Assembly (NCBI GenBank): GCA_039816825.1
Contig: JBCBXA010000037.1
Span: forward strand, 1-25,414
Length of the DNA stretch: 25,414 nt
Reading direction: 5' to 3'
From: JBCBXA01 sp039816825
GTDB lineage: Bacteria; Pseudomonadota; Alphaproteobacteria; Rhizobiales; Rhizobiaceae
In this document: in pieces, positions 7,518 through 15,388 of the stretch
How positions within the stretch are numbered: position 1 is the stretch's first letter
Layout: each line of letters starts with the position of its first letter
Translations under genes and position numbers: made by a program
The notes under the pieces: generated by a model
The model's database searches: none
What the model was told of the DNA's origin: nothing
What the model saw: the letters and a program-made list of their open reading frames with translations, nothing else

Positions 7518-8269
7518 GCGCGGGTTTTAAACCAGGGTATGCGCGGCAGCTGATGCTTGAAGCTGCGCCATATGCAGACCGCTGCAAAATAGATCGTGCT
7601 CAGCACGAACAGCGCATACCACAGGCTGTATCCCGGCAATTCGAGGAGCAGAAACAGGATTGAAGCGCTCCAGGCGCACGTCACCGTGAGTGTTGTTTTG
7701 CGCAGCGCCCGAACCCTGAGCGGGTGGACATACTTCCAGGGCACAAAGGTCAAGACCGACAGGACGGCGATCACCACGAGGTTGGTGATCTGGGTGGTGT
7801 CGAGCAGGTAGAAATAGAGGACGGCGACGTTCCACAGAGCGGGGAAACCCACAAAGTAGAAATCGTCGCTTTTCACATTCACGTTGGAGAACGTGTAGGT
7901 GGAGACCGCCAGAATGGTGGCTGCGGCGATGGTCTCCCAGCCCGGTGGCACCAGCTCGTACCAATAGATCATCAGGGCCGGCACGGCGACATAAGTGAAA
8001 TAATCGATGACATTGTCGAGCGTCGCGCCATCGAAGTTCGGCACCACTTCCTTAACGCGAAAGCGGCGCGCCAGCGTTCCGTCGATCCCGTCCACAAACA
8101 GCGCAACGCCGAGCCACAGGAAGGTGGCGACCTTCTGACCCTGCAAAAGAGACACCATCGCCAAAAAGCCGAAAACGATGCCAGACGCCGTGAAGGCATG
8201 GACTGCCCATGCCGCTACGCGATCACGCTTGGGATAGGTCTGCGCAGGAGAGACGGTGTTATCGGCCAT
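7514..8269 (-). CDS. pcs: phosphatidylcholine synthase
   Basis: This 251-residue membrane enzyme is a CDP-alcohol phosphatidyltransferase that fits Pcs, which condenses CDP-diacylglycerol with choline to give phosphatidylcholine in the inner membrane. The catalytic motif is visible: Asp60, Asp63-Gly64, Ala67-Arg68, then after the longer Pcs-type spacing Gly81, Asp85 and Asp89. About seven hydrophobic segments follow a basic N-terminus, including a VHAFTASG segment typical of Pcs. Length is normal for Pcs (about 240-255). The gene lies 68 bases downstream of the CorC-type gene on the same strand. No strong ribosome binding site is seen before ATG 8269. Pcs depends on host- or environment-supplied choline. 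Phosphatidylserine synthase is a less likely alternative. Confidence 0.88.
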   Translation of the reverse strand: MADNTVSPAQTYPKRDRVAAWAVHAFTASGIVFGFLAMVSLLQGQKVATFLWLGVALFVDGIDGTLARRFRVKEVVPNFDGATLDNVIDYFTYVAVPALMIYWYELVPPGWETIAAATILAVSTYTFSNVNVKSDDFYFVGFPALWNVAVLYFYLLDTTQITNLVVIAVLSVLTFVPWKYVHPLRVRALRKTTLTVTCAWSASILFLLLELPGYSLWYALFVLSTIYFAAVCIWRSFKHQLPRIPWFKTRA

Positions 8270-8337
8270 AGCACATATTTGTTGAGGTCAGGGCCCAAGG
8301 CAACCCAAGAGACGCGCGCGGCATGTGGATGCGACTG

Positions 8338-9603
8338 CTAGTCCAATGCCCGTATGCGCAGGCGTGTGATGCGATTGCGCTCACGACGCAGCACCGAAAA
8401 GCGCTTGCTGTGAAAGGTAAAGACCTGCTTCTCTTCGGGGATCATCTGCGCTTCATGGATCAGAAGACCGGCCACAGTGGTCGCCTCATCATCGGGCAGA
8501 TCCCAGTCCATGGCCCGGTTGAGATCCCGGATCGGTACAGACCCTTCCACCAGAACCGAACCGTCGGCGTCCTGCCGCACGCCGGACATTTCGAGATCGT
8601 GTTCATCGGCAATCTCACCGACGATCTCCTCAATAATGTCTTCGAGGGTGACCAGACCCTCGGTCTCACCATACTCGTCAACCACAATGGCCTGGTGGGC
8701 TTTGCGGCGCAGGAAGGCGTTCAGCTGATCTTCGAGGCTGGTGGAATCAGGCACAAACCAAGCCTCGCTTGCGATGTCTTCCAGATCGAGTTTTGCGGCA
8801 TCATTGCCGCTGCGCGCCAGAGCTCGCAGCAGGTCCTTGGCATGGATGATGCCGACAATATTGTCGTTTGAGCCGCGCCAGAGTGGAATGCGCGTGAAGG
8901 GCGCATCGAGAATGGCGGTAACCAGCTCTTCGTTTGGCAGATCAGCGTCGAGGCTCATCATGGAAGTCCGGTGCACCATCACGTCAGAGACTTCGAGCTC
9001 ACGCAGATCGAGAAGGCCGCCCAAACGGTCGCGCTCGTCCTTCACCACCGCGCCTTCCATGTGCATCACCTCGACCGCGCCCCGCAACTCGTCGCGACCA
9101 CCCATCATGGCCTCGGCTTCATCAGGGTCAAAGCCCAGCATCCGGAGCAAGCGGCGGCAGATGAAATTGATCGTGTTCACAAAGGGCCGCAGGACAACGA
9201 CCAGCGGCGCCACCAGAGGTGACACACGCCGGGCAAACCCATCAGGGTCGGCCAGCGCCCAGCTTTTGGGGAGCACCTCGGCAAAAATGACAACGATGAT
9301 GGTCATCAGAATCGTCGCATAGGCCACTCCCGCGTCTCCGAAGAGGGTGAGAAAGAGGCTGGTGGCGAGGGCCGAGGCAAGAATGTTGACCAGATTGTTG
9401 GCCAGCAGAAGTGTGGCGATGAGGCGGTCTTTGCGCTCGATCAGATTCTGAACGATCGCCGCCCGGGCGTCTCCTGCCTTGGCAAGGGCGTGCATTCGCC
9501 CTTTCGATGCTGCGGTCAGCGCGGTTTCGGAACCTGAGAAAAAACCAGACGTGCAGATGAGAGCCAGAATGGCTGCGAGCATCAACCAGATTGCGAGGGT
9601 CAT
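8338..9603 (-). CDS. HlyC/CorC (CNNM) family membrane protein with CBS pair
   Basis: This 421-residue protein has the three-part CNNM/CorC architecture. An N-terminal DUF21 membrane domain spans about residues 1-190 (SGFFSGSETALTAASKGRMHAL, several hydrophobic helices, FAEVLPKSWAL). A CBS-domain pair follows at about 205-335 (VMVHRTSMMSLDAD, VVDEYGETEGLVTLEDIIEEIVGEI). A C-terminal CorC_HlyC transporter-associated domain occupies about 350-415 (VEGSVPIRDLN, TTVAGLLIH). Family members are linked to magnesium or other cation efflux or homeostasis. Older hemolysin annotations are misleading. It lies 121 bases downstream of aroB on the same strand, an arrangement I recognise as common in alphaproteobacteria. 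The transported ion cannot be read from the sequence. Confidence 0.92.
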   Translation of the reverse strand: MTLAIWLMLAAILALICTSGFFSGSETALTAASKGRMHALAKAGDARAAIVQNLIERKDRLIATLLLANNLVNILASALATSLFLTLFGDAGVAYATILMTIIVVIFAEVLPKSWALADPDGFARRVSPLVAPLVVVLRPFVNTINFICRRLLRMLGFDPDEAEAMMGGRDELRGAVEVMHMEGAVVKDERDRLGGLLDLRELEVSDVMVHRTSMMSLDADLPNEELVTAILDAPFTRIPLWRGSNDNIVGIIHAKDLLRALARSGNDAAKLDLEDIASEAWFVPDSTSLEDQLNAFLRRKAHQAIVVDEYGETEGLVTLEDIIEEIVGEIADEHDLEMSGVRQDADGSVLVEGSVPIRDLNRAMDWDLPDDEATTVAGLLIHEAQMIPEEKQVFTFHSKRFSVLRRERNRITRLRIRALD

Positions 9604-9696
9604 AGCGGCTCCGGAATTGGCGCGGGATGATTTGTTGTTGAGTCTCAGTCAGAAATGGTGCTGTGCAGCGCCCACATACTGCACGGAACCTGCCAG

Positions 9697-9718
9697 AAAA
9701 AGCTGAAGGGAACCTTCG
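9697..9718 (-). terminator. weak possible terminator after aroB
   Basis: Read on the minus strand just after the aroB stop, GAAGG and CCTTC form a 5-bp stem around a 3-base loop, followed by AGC and five T residues. The stem is short, so termination may be partial and the downstream CorC-type gene may be read through. Confidence 0.35.
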
Positions 9719-9724
9719 GTCGGC

Positions 9725-10849
9725 TCAAGAACCGGCACACGCTTCGTTCAGAAATGCTTGCACCTCGCTGGACGGTACATCCTTGGCGACGAAAGCCTGA
9801 CCGATGCCCCTGGTGAGAATGAAGGTAAGAGCTCCGCGCAACACTTTCTTATCCTGCGCAATGAATTGCATCAGCGTGTCGGCATCGGGTGTGTCGCCGG
9901 GAATTTGAGACAGACGCGTCGGCAAGCCCGCAGCGCGAAGGTGGCGCTCGACACGCTGGGCATCGTCCATGCTGGCCAGATTCATCCGTGACGAAAACTC
10001 ATGCGCCATAACCATGCCGATGGAGACAGCTTCCCCATGGACCAGTCGAGCAGGGTCATACTGACAATAACCCTCCAGTGCGTGGCCAAAGGTGTGCCCG
10101 AGATTGAGCAGCGCACGCTGGCCGGACTCGCGTTCGTCCGCCGCCACAACACGGGCCTTGGAGCGGCAGCTTTGAGCGATCGCCTCGGCGCGCAGTGACC
10201 GGGCCTGAGGCCCGTTGAACAGACCTTCGCGGTTCTGCTCGAGCCAATCAAAGAAGGCCGCATCGTCAATCAGGCCGTACTTCACGACCTCTGCATAGCC
10301 AGCGGCGAACTCCCGCGGCGACAGGGTGTCGAGTGCTGAAATGTCCGCCAGCACAATGGCGGGCTGATGAAACACGCCGACAAGGTTTTTGCCCTGAGGC
10401 GCATTGATGCCCGTCTTGCCGCCAACCGACGAGTCGACTTGCGCGAGAAGGCTGGTGGGCACCTGCACTAGAGCCATGCCCCGGCGCGCAATCCCGGCAG
10501 CGAAGCCCGCGAGGTCTCCAATCACGCCGCCACCCAGGGCCACCACCGCATCACCCCGCTCCAGCCTTGCGTCCAGAATGGCACTGACGACGTCCTGCAG
10601 ATGATGAAAGCTCTTGGTTGTCTCACCTGCCGGCAGAACCAGACTTTCGGGCTGGGCGTCCGAACGGAAGGAGGCCAGGGCATGCTCCAGATGCTGAGCG
10701 GCCACGTTCTCATCGGTAACGATGAGACATCTCGCTCCGGGCAGAAGATCATTGATATGGCCGCTCAGCCCGGGGATCAGTCCCGCGCCGATGTGAATAT
10801 CGTAACTCCGGTCGCCAAGATCGACCCGAACGGCCTGCCCATCAATCAT
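9725..10849 (-). CDS. aroB: 3-dehydroquinate synthase
   Basis: This 374-residue enzyme converts DAHP to 3-dehydroquinate, the second step of the shikimate pathway, in the cytoplasm. Motifs include the NAD-binding GGGVIGDLAGFAAG block at 106-119, VPTSLLAQVDSSVGGKTGIN at 130-149, and metal-site residues Glu187 (AEVVKYG), His252 (NLGHTFGHA) and His271 (VHGEAV). Length is typical (about 360-380). The open frame runs upstream to 10981, but ATG 10849 gives the family-typical N-terminus and overlaps the end of aroK by 8 bases. That makes aroK-aroB a translationally coupled pair, as in many proteobacteria. Confidence 0.97.
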   Translation of the reverse strand: MIDGQAVRVDLGDRSYDIHIGAGLIPGLSGHINDLLPGARCLIVTDENVAAQHLEHALASFRSDAQPESLVLPAGETTKSFHHLQDVVSAILDARLERGDAVVALGGGVIGDLAGFAAGIARRGMALVQVPTSLLAQVDSSVGGKTGINAPQGKNLVGVFHQPAIVLADISALDTLSPREFAAGYAEVVKYGLIDDAAFFDWLEQNREGLFNGPQARSLRAEAIAQSCRSKARVVAADERESGQRALLNLGHTFGHALEGYCQYDPARLVHGEAVSIGMVMAHEFSSRMNLASMDDAQRVERHLRAAGLPTRLSQIPGDTPDADTLMQFIAQDKKVLRGALTFILTRGIGQAFVAKDVPSSEVQAFLNEACAGS

Positions 10850-11477
10850 GATCTGTCTGGCCCTGATCGTTGAAATGATCGAGAAGCCCCTGAACGATCT
10901 CATCCACGACTGTTTCGTGCGGAACATCGCGCGACAGCACCCGCGCATCCGCGTGGGCGTAGACCGGATTTCTTTCCCCAAGCAGTCGCGCCATCGTTCC
11001 CCTTGGGTCGTCGTTCTGCAGCAAAGGCCGGTGCGACCGGCGGCTCACCCGCTCCATGAGGACGTCCAGTTCCGCATCGAGCCAGACCGAGACACCGGAC
11101 TGCGCGACAGCATCCCGCGTGTCTTTCGCCATCCAGGCACCACCGCCAGTGGCCAGCACCATGGGCTTTTCGTTCAAAAGACGGGCGATCACCCGGGTTT
11201 CGCCAGCCCGGAATTCCGCCTCGCCGTGGAGCTGAAAAATATCTGCAACCGACATGCCAGCCGCTTCCTCGATCTCCGTATCGGCATCGCGGAACTCCAT
11301 GCCCAAACGTACGGCAAGTCGCCTTCCGACGGATGATTTGCCCGATCCCATGAGGCCAACGAGAACGATCGATCGACTCCCCAGACGCTCGCGAACCATG
11401 GCAGGGGTCGACTCTCCGGACATCTCGTCTGGCTGCATCGAACTGTCTTGCGTCGGTTTTTCTGGGGGGTGCGTCAC
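10842..11477 (-). CDS. aroK: shikimate kinase
   Basis: This 211-residue enzyme phosphorylates shikimate to shikimate 3-phosphate. Motifs are Walker A GLMGSGKS at 41-48, the Asp64/Asp66 pair in FRDADTEIE, Arg90 in AEFRAGE, the GGG at 111-113, Arg150 in the lid (HRPLL), and Arg169 in GERNPVYAHAD. I placed the start at GTG 11477 because AAGGAG sits 7 bases upstream. Internal ATGs at 11438, 11423 and 11399 lack comparable sites. The start gives a roughly 30-residue non-conserved N-terminal extension beyond the core kinase, which is common in alphaproteobacteria. It overlaps aroB by 8 bases. Confidence 0.95.
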   Translation of the reverse strand: MTHPPEKPTQDSSMQPDEMSGESTPAMVRERLGSRSIVLVGLMGSGKSSVGRRLAVRLGMEFRDADTEIEEAAGMSVADIFQLHGEAEFRAGETRVIARLLNEKPMVLATGGGAWMAKDTRDAVAQSGVSVWLDAELDVLMERVSRRSHRPLLQNDDPRGTMARLLGERNPVYAHADARVLSRDVPHETVVDEIVQGLLDHFNDQGQTDHD

Positions 11478-11484
11478 CGGGCGT

Positions 11485-11490
11485 CTCCTT
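11485..11490 (-). promoter_or_regulatory. strong ribosome binding site that sets the aroK start
   Basis: On the minus strand AAGGAG lies 7 bases before GTG 11477. It is much stronger than anything before the internal ATG codons, so it argues for a GTG start and an N-terminally extended AroK. Confidence 0.7.
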
Positions 11491-11635
11491 GAAACGCTAT
11501 GCACCCGCGCGCGGCGTTCTTGTCAACACGTGTGCAGCAAATGCGCTGAACCTCCAGAACCACGGCCCGAACACTTTGCCAATGCAAAGGCGATGGTTAG
11601 AGTGACGATGATGCCCTTCGGACTTTGACTCTTCC

Positions 11636-11782
11636 ATGCCCAGCCTGATCCGTTTTCTGACTGTCATCGCCGTTCTGGCCGGCCTGGTTTACGGAGCCGC
11701 CTTTGCTCTTACGATTTTTGTGGAGCCGGAACAGCGCGAGATCACGCAAAGGGTTGATTCAAGGCGCCTCAATCCACAATGA
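11636..11782 (+). CDS. 48-residue single-pass membrane peptide upstream of xerD
   Basis: A short frame encodes 48 residues: MPSLIRF, then a hydrophobic segment (about residues 8-31) rich in Val, Leu, Gly and Ala, then the polar tail FVEPEQREITQRVD and a short C-terminus. It resembles a small protein seen beside xerD in other alphaproteobacteria, in which a membrane helix is followed by a VEPEQREI-like sequence. I recall this from pattern only. It ends 24 bases before the xerD start on the same strand, and aroK is divergent upstream. It is too short for usual gene thresholds and easily missed. Its function is unknown. The helix suggests an inner-membrane peptide with a conserved juxtamembrane tail. 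Confidence 0.65.
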   Translation: MPSLIRFLTVIAVLAGLVYGAAFALTIFVEPEQREITQRVDSRRLNPQ

Positions 11783-11806
11783 CCCTGGTCGGCACAGTGC
11801 GTGACA

Positions 11807-12745
11807 ATGGCTGACAGGCTGCACATTGAAACCTTCCTCGAAATGCTTTTGGTGGAGCGCGGTGTGGCTGAAAACACGCTGGACAGCTACGCGAGAGACC
11901 TGAACGATCTCGCGTCCTATCTGGCGGAGAACGGTAGCGGTCTGATGACTGCTGGTGAGTCAGACCTCCGGGGTTACCTTCAATCCCTCAGCAAACGCGG
12001 TTTCGCGCCCAGTTCGCAGGCCCGGCGGCTGTCCGCGATGCGGCAGATGTACCGGTTCCTGTATGCGGAGAAGATGCGCGGAGACGACCCCACCACCACT
12101 CTGGACTCGCCGCGTTTGGGCCGTCCGCTGCCCAAGACCCTCTCGGTCGATGATGTTCAGACCTTGCTGGACGAAGCGAAACGCCTCGCGGACATGGACG
12201 CATCACCAGCGAAACGGGGGAACGCACTGCGCATCCATGCTTTGCTTGAGCTTCTCTACTGCACCGGATTGCGAGTGAGTGAGTTAGTCGCTTTGCCAAA
12301 AAGTGCCGTTCAAGGCGGTCTCGACCATACAATTGTCACGGGCAAAGGAAGCAAGGATCGGCTGGTGCCGCTGTCCGCCGCAGCCCTGAGAGCCGCCGAG
12401 GCATGGTTGCTTCATCAAAGTCGCAAGGCGAAGCATTCGACATTGGAACATCAAAGCCCGTTCCTGTTTCCCGCAAGCTCGGCCAAAGGGCATCTGACGC
12501 GTCAGGCGTTTGCAAGGGATCTTAAAGTGCTGGCCGCATCGGCTGGCCTTCCGGCATCAGCGGTCTCTCCCCATGTTCTGCGGCATGCCTTTGCCAGCCA
12601 TTTGCTGCAAAACGGCGCGGACCTGCGTGCGGTCCAGCAACTTCTTGGCCACGCGGACATAGCAACCACCCAGATCTACACCCATGTGCTTGAGGAACGG
12701 CTCATCCAGCTCGTCCAGGATGCCCATCCCATGGCGCAAGCTTAA
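11807..12745 (+). CDS. xerD: site-specific tyrosine recombinase XerD
   Basis: This 312-residue tyrosine recombinase has the full catalytic set: Arg156 (GLRVSEL), Lys180 (VTGKGSKDR), His256 and Arg259 (SPHVLRHAFASHLL), His282 (LLGHADIATTQ) and nucleophile Tyr291 (IYTHV). The N-terminal SAM-like domain occupies about residues 1-95. With XerC it resolves chromosome dimers at dif during division. The SPHVLRHAFASHLL block and the LEMLLVERG N-terminus favour XerD over XerC. A GTG two codons upstream (11801) is possible; ATG 11807 is preferred. It lies between the small membrane peptide gene and accA, a usual alphaproteobacterial setting. There are no integron, phage or transposon features, so this is the housekeeping recombinase. 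Confidence 0.93.
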   Translation: MADRLHIETFLEMLLVERGVAENTLDSYARDLNDLASYLAENGSGLMTAGESDLRGYLQSLSKRGFAPSSQARRLSAMRQMYRFLYAEKMRGDDPTTTLDSPRLGRPLPKTLSVDDVQTLLDEAKRLADMDASPAKRGNALRIHALLELLYCTGLRVSELVALPKSAVQGGLDHTIVTGKGSKDRLVPLSAAALRAAEAWLLHQSRKAKHSTLEHQSPFLFPASSAKGHLTRQAFARDLKVLAASAGLPASAVSPHVLRHAFASHLLQNGADLRAVQQLLGHADIATTQIYTHVLEERLIQLVQDAHPMAQA

Positions 12746-12849
12746 CCTTGCGACAGTTGGCGTTGCGCGCTGGTTGACTCACCGTCGGCCAATGGCCAGA
12801 ACCGCCCGAACCCGCTCCCGCCGGAGCCAGATTTGACGATGGAAGATTG

Positions 12850-13809
12850 ATGGCCCCACGTATCAGCTACCTCGAGTTCGAGAAGCCCGTTGCAGACCTT
12901 GACGGCAAGGTCATTGAATTGCGCCGCATGGCGGAGACGGACGAAAGCGTGGATGTTACCGCCGAAATTGCTCAACTCGAGGTGAAGAGCCAGAAAGCGC
13001 TCGCAGATCTCTACGAGAAGCTCACGCCCTGGCACAAAGCCCAGGTGGCCCGACATCCTGAAAGGCCCCACGCAAAGGCTTATGTTGATGCCCTGATCAC
13101 AGACTTTGTGCCGCTGGCCGGTGATCGGAACTTTGCTGAAGATTATGCAGTGCTGACCGGCATGGGGCGCTTTGATGGCCAGCCGGTTGTCGTTCTGGGC
13201 CATGAAAAGGGTCACGATACGCAAAGCCGCTTACACCACAATTTTGGCATGGCCCGTCCCGAGGGTTACCGCAAGGCGGTTCGCCTGATGGACATGGCAG
13301 ACAATTACGACATGCCGGTTCTCAGCTTTGTGGACACGCCTGGTGCCTATCCGGGCGTGGGGGCCGAAGAGCGTGGGCAGGCTGAAGCCATCGCGCGATC
13401 CACCCAGAGGTGCCTCAACCTCACAGTCCCCATGATCTCGCTGATCATTGGTGAAGGCGGCTCGGGCGGCGCGATAGCCATCGCCACTGCCAACCGGGTT
13501 CTGATGATGCAGCACGCCATCTACTCGGTCATTTCGCCAGAGGGCGCAGCGTCCATTCTGTGGAGGGACGCCACACGGGCACAGGATGCCGCGACGGCGA
13601 TGAAGATCACCGCGCAGGATCTTATGGAACTGGGTGTTCTTGACGAGATCGTGCCGGAGCCTCTTGGTGGAGCCCATCGCGATCGCCCGGCAGCCTTTGC
13701 GGAGGCGCGGGCCTCCATACGCAAAGCCCTTGATGAGATGTCAACGATGAACGCTGACGAACTCAAGAAACAGCGGCAGGACAAGTTCCTGGCCATGGGC
13801 CGGATTTAG
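12850..13809 (+). CDS. accA: acetyl-CoA carboxylase carboxyltransferase subunit alpha
   Basis: This 319-residue protein is AccA, which with AccD transfers carboxyl from biotin to acetyl-CoA to make malonyl-CoA for fatty acid synthesis. It starts MAPRISYLEFEKPVADLDGK and contains RPHAKAYVDALITDF, GHEKGHDT, FGMARPEGYRKA, FVDTPGAYPGVGAEERGQAEAIA, and the oxyanion-type IGEGGSGGAIAI. All of these are AccA blocks in order. Length is standard (about 315-320). ATG 12850 follows GGAAG. A TTG one codon earlier is possible but unnecessary. It is 104 bases after xerD on the same strand. Confidence 0.98.
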   Translation: MAPRISYLEFEKPVADLDGKVIELRRMAETDESVDVTAEIAQLEVKSQKALADLYEKLTPWHKAQVARHPERPHAKAYVDALITDFVPLAGDRNFAEDYAVLTGMGRFDGQPVVVLGHEKGHDTQSRLHHNFGMARPEGYRKAVRLMDMADNYDMPVLSFVDTPGAYPGVGAEERGQAEAIARSTQRCLNLTVPMISLIIGEGGSGGAIAIATANRVLMMQHAIYSVISPEGAASILWRDATRAQDAATAMKITAQDLMELGVLDEIVPEPLGGAHRDRPAAFAEARASIRKALDEMSTMNADELKKQRQDKFLAMGRI

Positions 13810-13957
13810 TCGACACAGACTGACCACCGCAATTCTGACGCGTTTTTGATTTCCGTATCGGAATGCGAGGTGGCACAGACGGTCCACTTTAAACGCTTGA
13901 TCAACCTTTTCAGGCACAGTTCGCCTGTTGTCATTCCACTTCTGTCGACGGTTTCAC

Positions 13958-15133
13958 GTGCGTACAACTTCGCCACTGACAAAGAGCGCTTCAACGCGCA
14001 GCGCAAAGGGTCGCGCGGCTTTTCTGGCGGCCGCGCTGGTTTTGACGCCGGCTCTGGCCGCCTGCACCACTGAGGATGCTCTGCGTGGAGTTGGAGAGAA
14101 CCGTGGTGAAGTGCCAATCTCGAAGGACCTCTACCGCGCCATTAAGACCAAGGGTCTGAGCCTCCGGGCACCCATCATGATCCGTATCTTCAAGGAAGAA
14201 GATGTTCTTGAGGTTTGGAAGCAGAAGCCCAACGGGCGCTATACGCTTCTGGCAGACTATGAGATCTGCAAATGGTCCGGCAAGCTCGGGCCGAAGTTCA
14301 AGGAGGGTGACCGTCAGGCCCCTGAGGGTTTCTACAGCGTGGCGCCCCACCAGCTGAACCCTCGTTCGGCCTATCATCTGTCGTTCAATATGGGCTTCCC
14401 CAACGCGTTTGACCGGTCCCACGGCCGCACGGGCACGCATTTGATGATCCATGGCGACTGCTCATCGGCGGGCTGTTACTCCATGACCGACCAGCAGATC
14501 GAGGATATCTACGCGCTGGCCCGCGATGCCCTGCGCGGTGGGCAGGAGCGCTTCCAGATCCAGGCCTTTCCGTTCCGGATGACGCCCGAGAACATGGCCA
14601 AGCACCGCAATTCCGAACATTTCGAGTTCTGGCAGAATCTCAAAGTGGGTTACGACCATTTTGAGCTGACCAAGGTCCCGCCGGATGTTCGTGTCTGTGG
14701 CCGCACCTATCAGTTCAACAAGGATTTTGGCGACGCTTCGGTTCGCGCGTCCGCTTCGTGCCCGGAATATGTTGAGAACCCGAACCTCGTGGCCGCCTAT
14801 AACACGCTCGCTTCCGAAGAAGGCGAAGTGTTCGCGAAACTGTCTGCCAAGTTCGACCTGCAGGCCGAGCGCGAACAGGCTGCTGCCGAAGCGGCGGCGG
14901 CTCGGCAGATCGCCCGCCTGGCCCCGGCTCCCGAAGTTGAAGTCGCTCCCCAGGCGGCTCCTGCCGAAACGGCCGTCCCACAAACGACAGCTGCGGTCGA
15001 AGTGCCCGACACTTCACCCGTTCCGATCCCACAACCCAATCCGACCGATGCTGCAGCAGAGCAGACACAAGCTCAGCCGACACAGCAATCTCCCGGATTG
15101 GTAGGACGGGTGCGCGGCCTGTTTGGCGGTTGA
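13958..15133 (+). CDS. YafK-type L,D-transpeptidase family lipoprotein
   Basis: This protein of about 391 residues has a basic N-terminus, a hydrophobic stretch and a lipobox LAAC with Cys36, so it is likely a lipoprotein. A YkuD-like domain spans about residues 55-230. Its catalytic block is HLMIHGDCSSAGCYSMTD, with His165 and nucleophile Cys173, followed by the YafK-type IEDIYALARDAL. E. coli YafK (DpaA) of this group releases Braun lipoprotein from peptidoglycan. Related enzymes form cross-links. After about residue 310 the protein turns into an Ala/Pro/Gln-rich tail ending LVGRVRGLFGG. The start is uncertain. The frame is open from TTG 13928, and I favour GTG 13958 as giving a compact signal peptide. 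It precedes the HhH gene with a TTGA overlap. Confidence 0.85.
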   Translation: MRTTSPLTKSASTRSAKGRAAFLAAALVLTPALAACTTEDALRGVGENRGEVPISKDLYRAIKTKGLSLRAPIMIRIFKEEDVLEVWKQKPNGRYTLLADYEICKWSGKLGPKFKEGDRQAPEGFYSVAPHQLNPRSAYHLSFNMGFPNAFDRSHGRTGTHLMIHGDCSSAGCYSMTDQQIEDIYALARDALRGGQERFQIQAFPFRMTPENMAKHRNSEHFEFWQNLKVGYDHFELTKVPPDVRVCGRTYQFNKDFGDASVRASASCPEYVENPNLVAAYNTLASEEGEVFAKLSAKFDLQAEREQAAAEAAAARQIARLAPAPEVEVAPQAAPAETAVPQTTAAVEVPDTSPVPIPQPNPTDAAAEQTQAQPTQQSPGLVGRVRGLFGG

Positions 15134-15357
15134 GCGACCTCCAAAAAGCCAGTTCCATTGGTCCAAAGATGGTGAGTTGGCTCAACAAGGCCGGCATACT
15201 CACACTCAGCGACGTGCGCCGGTTCGAAGCCGATGGCGGCACTCTGGATGACCTCGCATTCCTCATGGAAATGGAGAATGACGGGTTGCGCATGGATGGC
15301 AATGGCCGCAAAGCGCTTCGCAATTTGATGGTCTACGCTCGGGAGATGCAGGGCTGA
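15130..15357 (+). CDS. small helix-hairpin-helix (TfoX C-terminal-domain-like) protein
   Basis: This 75-residue protein contains SIGPKMVSWLNKAGILTLSDVR, a helix-hairpin-helix pattern like the C-terminal domain of TfoX/Sxy proteins. The N-terminal TfoX domain is absent. The only suitable start is TTG 15130, which overlaps the stop of the L,D-transpeptidase gene as TTGA. The internal ATG would cut into the HhH motif and is unlikely. A role in nucleic-acid or protein binding can be guessed from the fold; nothing more is visible. It ends 31 bases before the deaminase gene, so the three genes may be cotranscribed. Confidence 0.7.
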   Translation: MSDLQKASSIGPKMVSWLNKAGILTLSDVRRFEADGGTLDDLAFLMEMENDGLRMDGNGRKALRNLMVYAREMQG

Positions 15358-15388
15358 CGGCACTCCCATGATCGGCTAGATCTCAGCA

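Noticed and set aside
11574..11589. CTTTGC-CAAT-GCAAAG inverted repeat before the small membrane peptide
   Set aside because: Only 6-base arms, no T-run and no known regulator match; could be chance.
11801..12745. Integrase of a mobile element
   Set aside because: The recombinase looks like housekeeping XerD by motifs and neighbours (accA), and no attachment site, tRNA gene or cargo is present.
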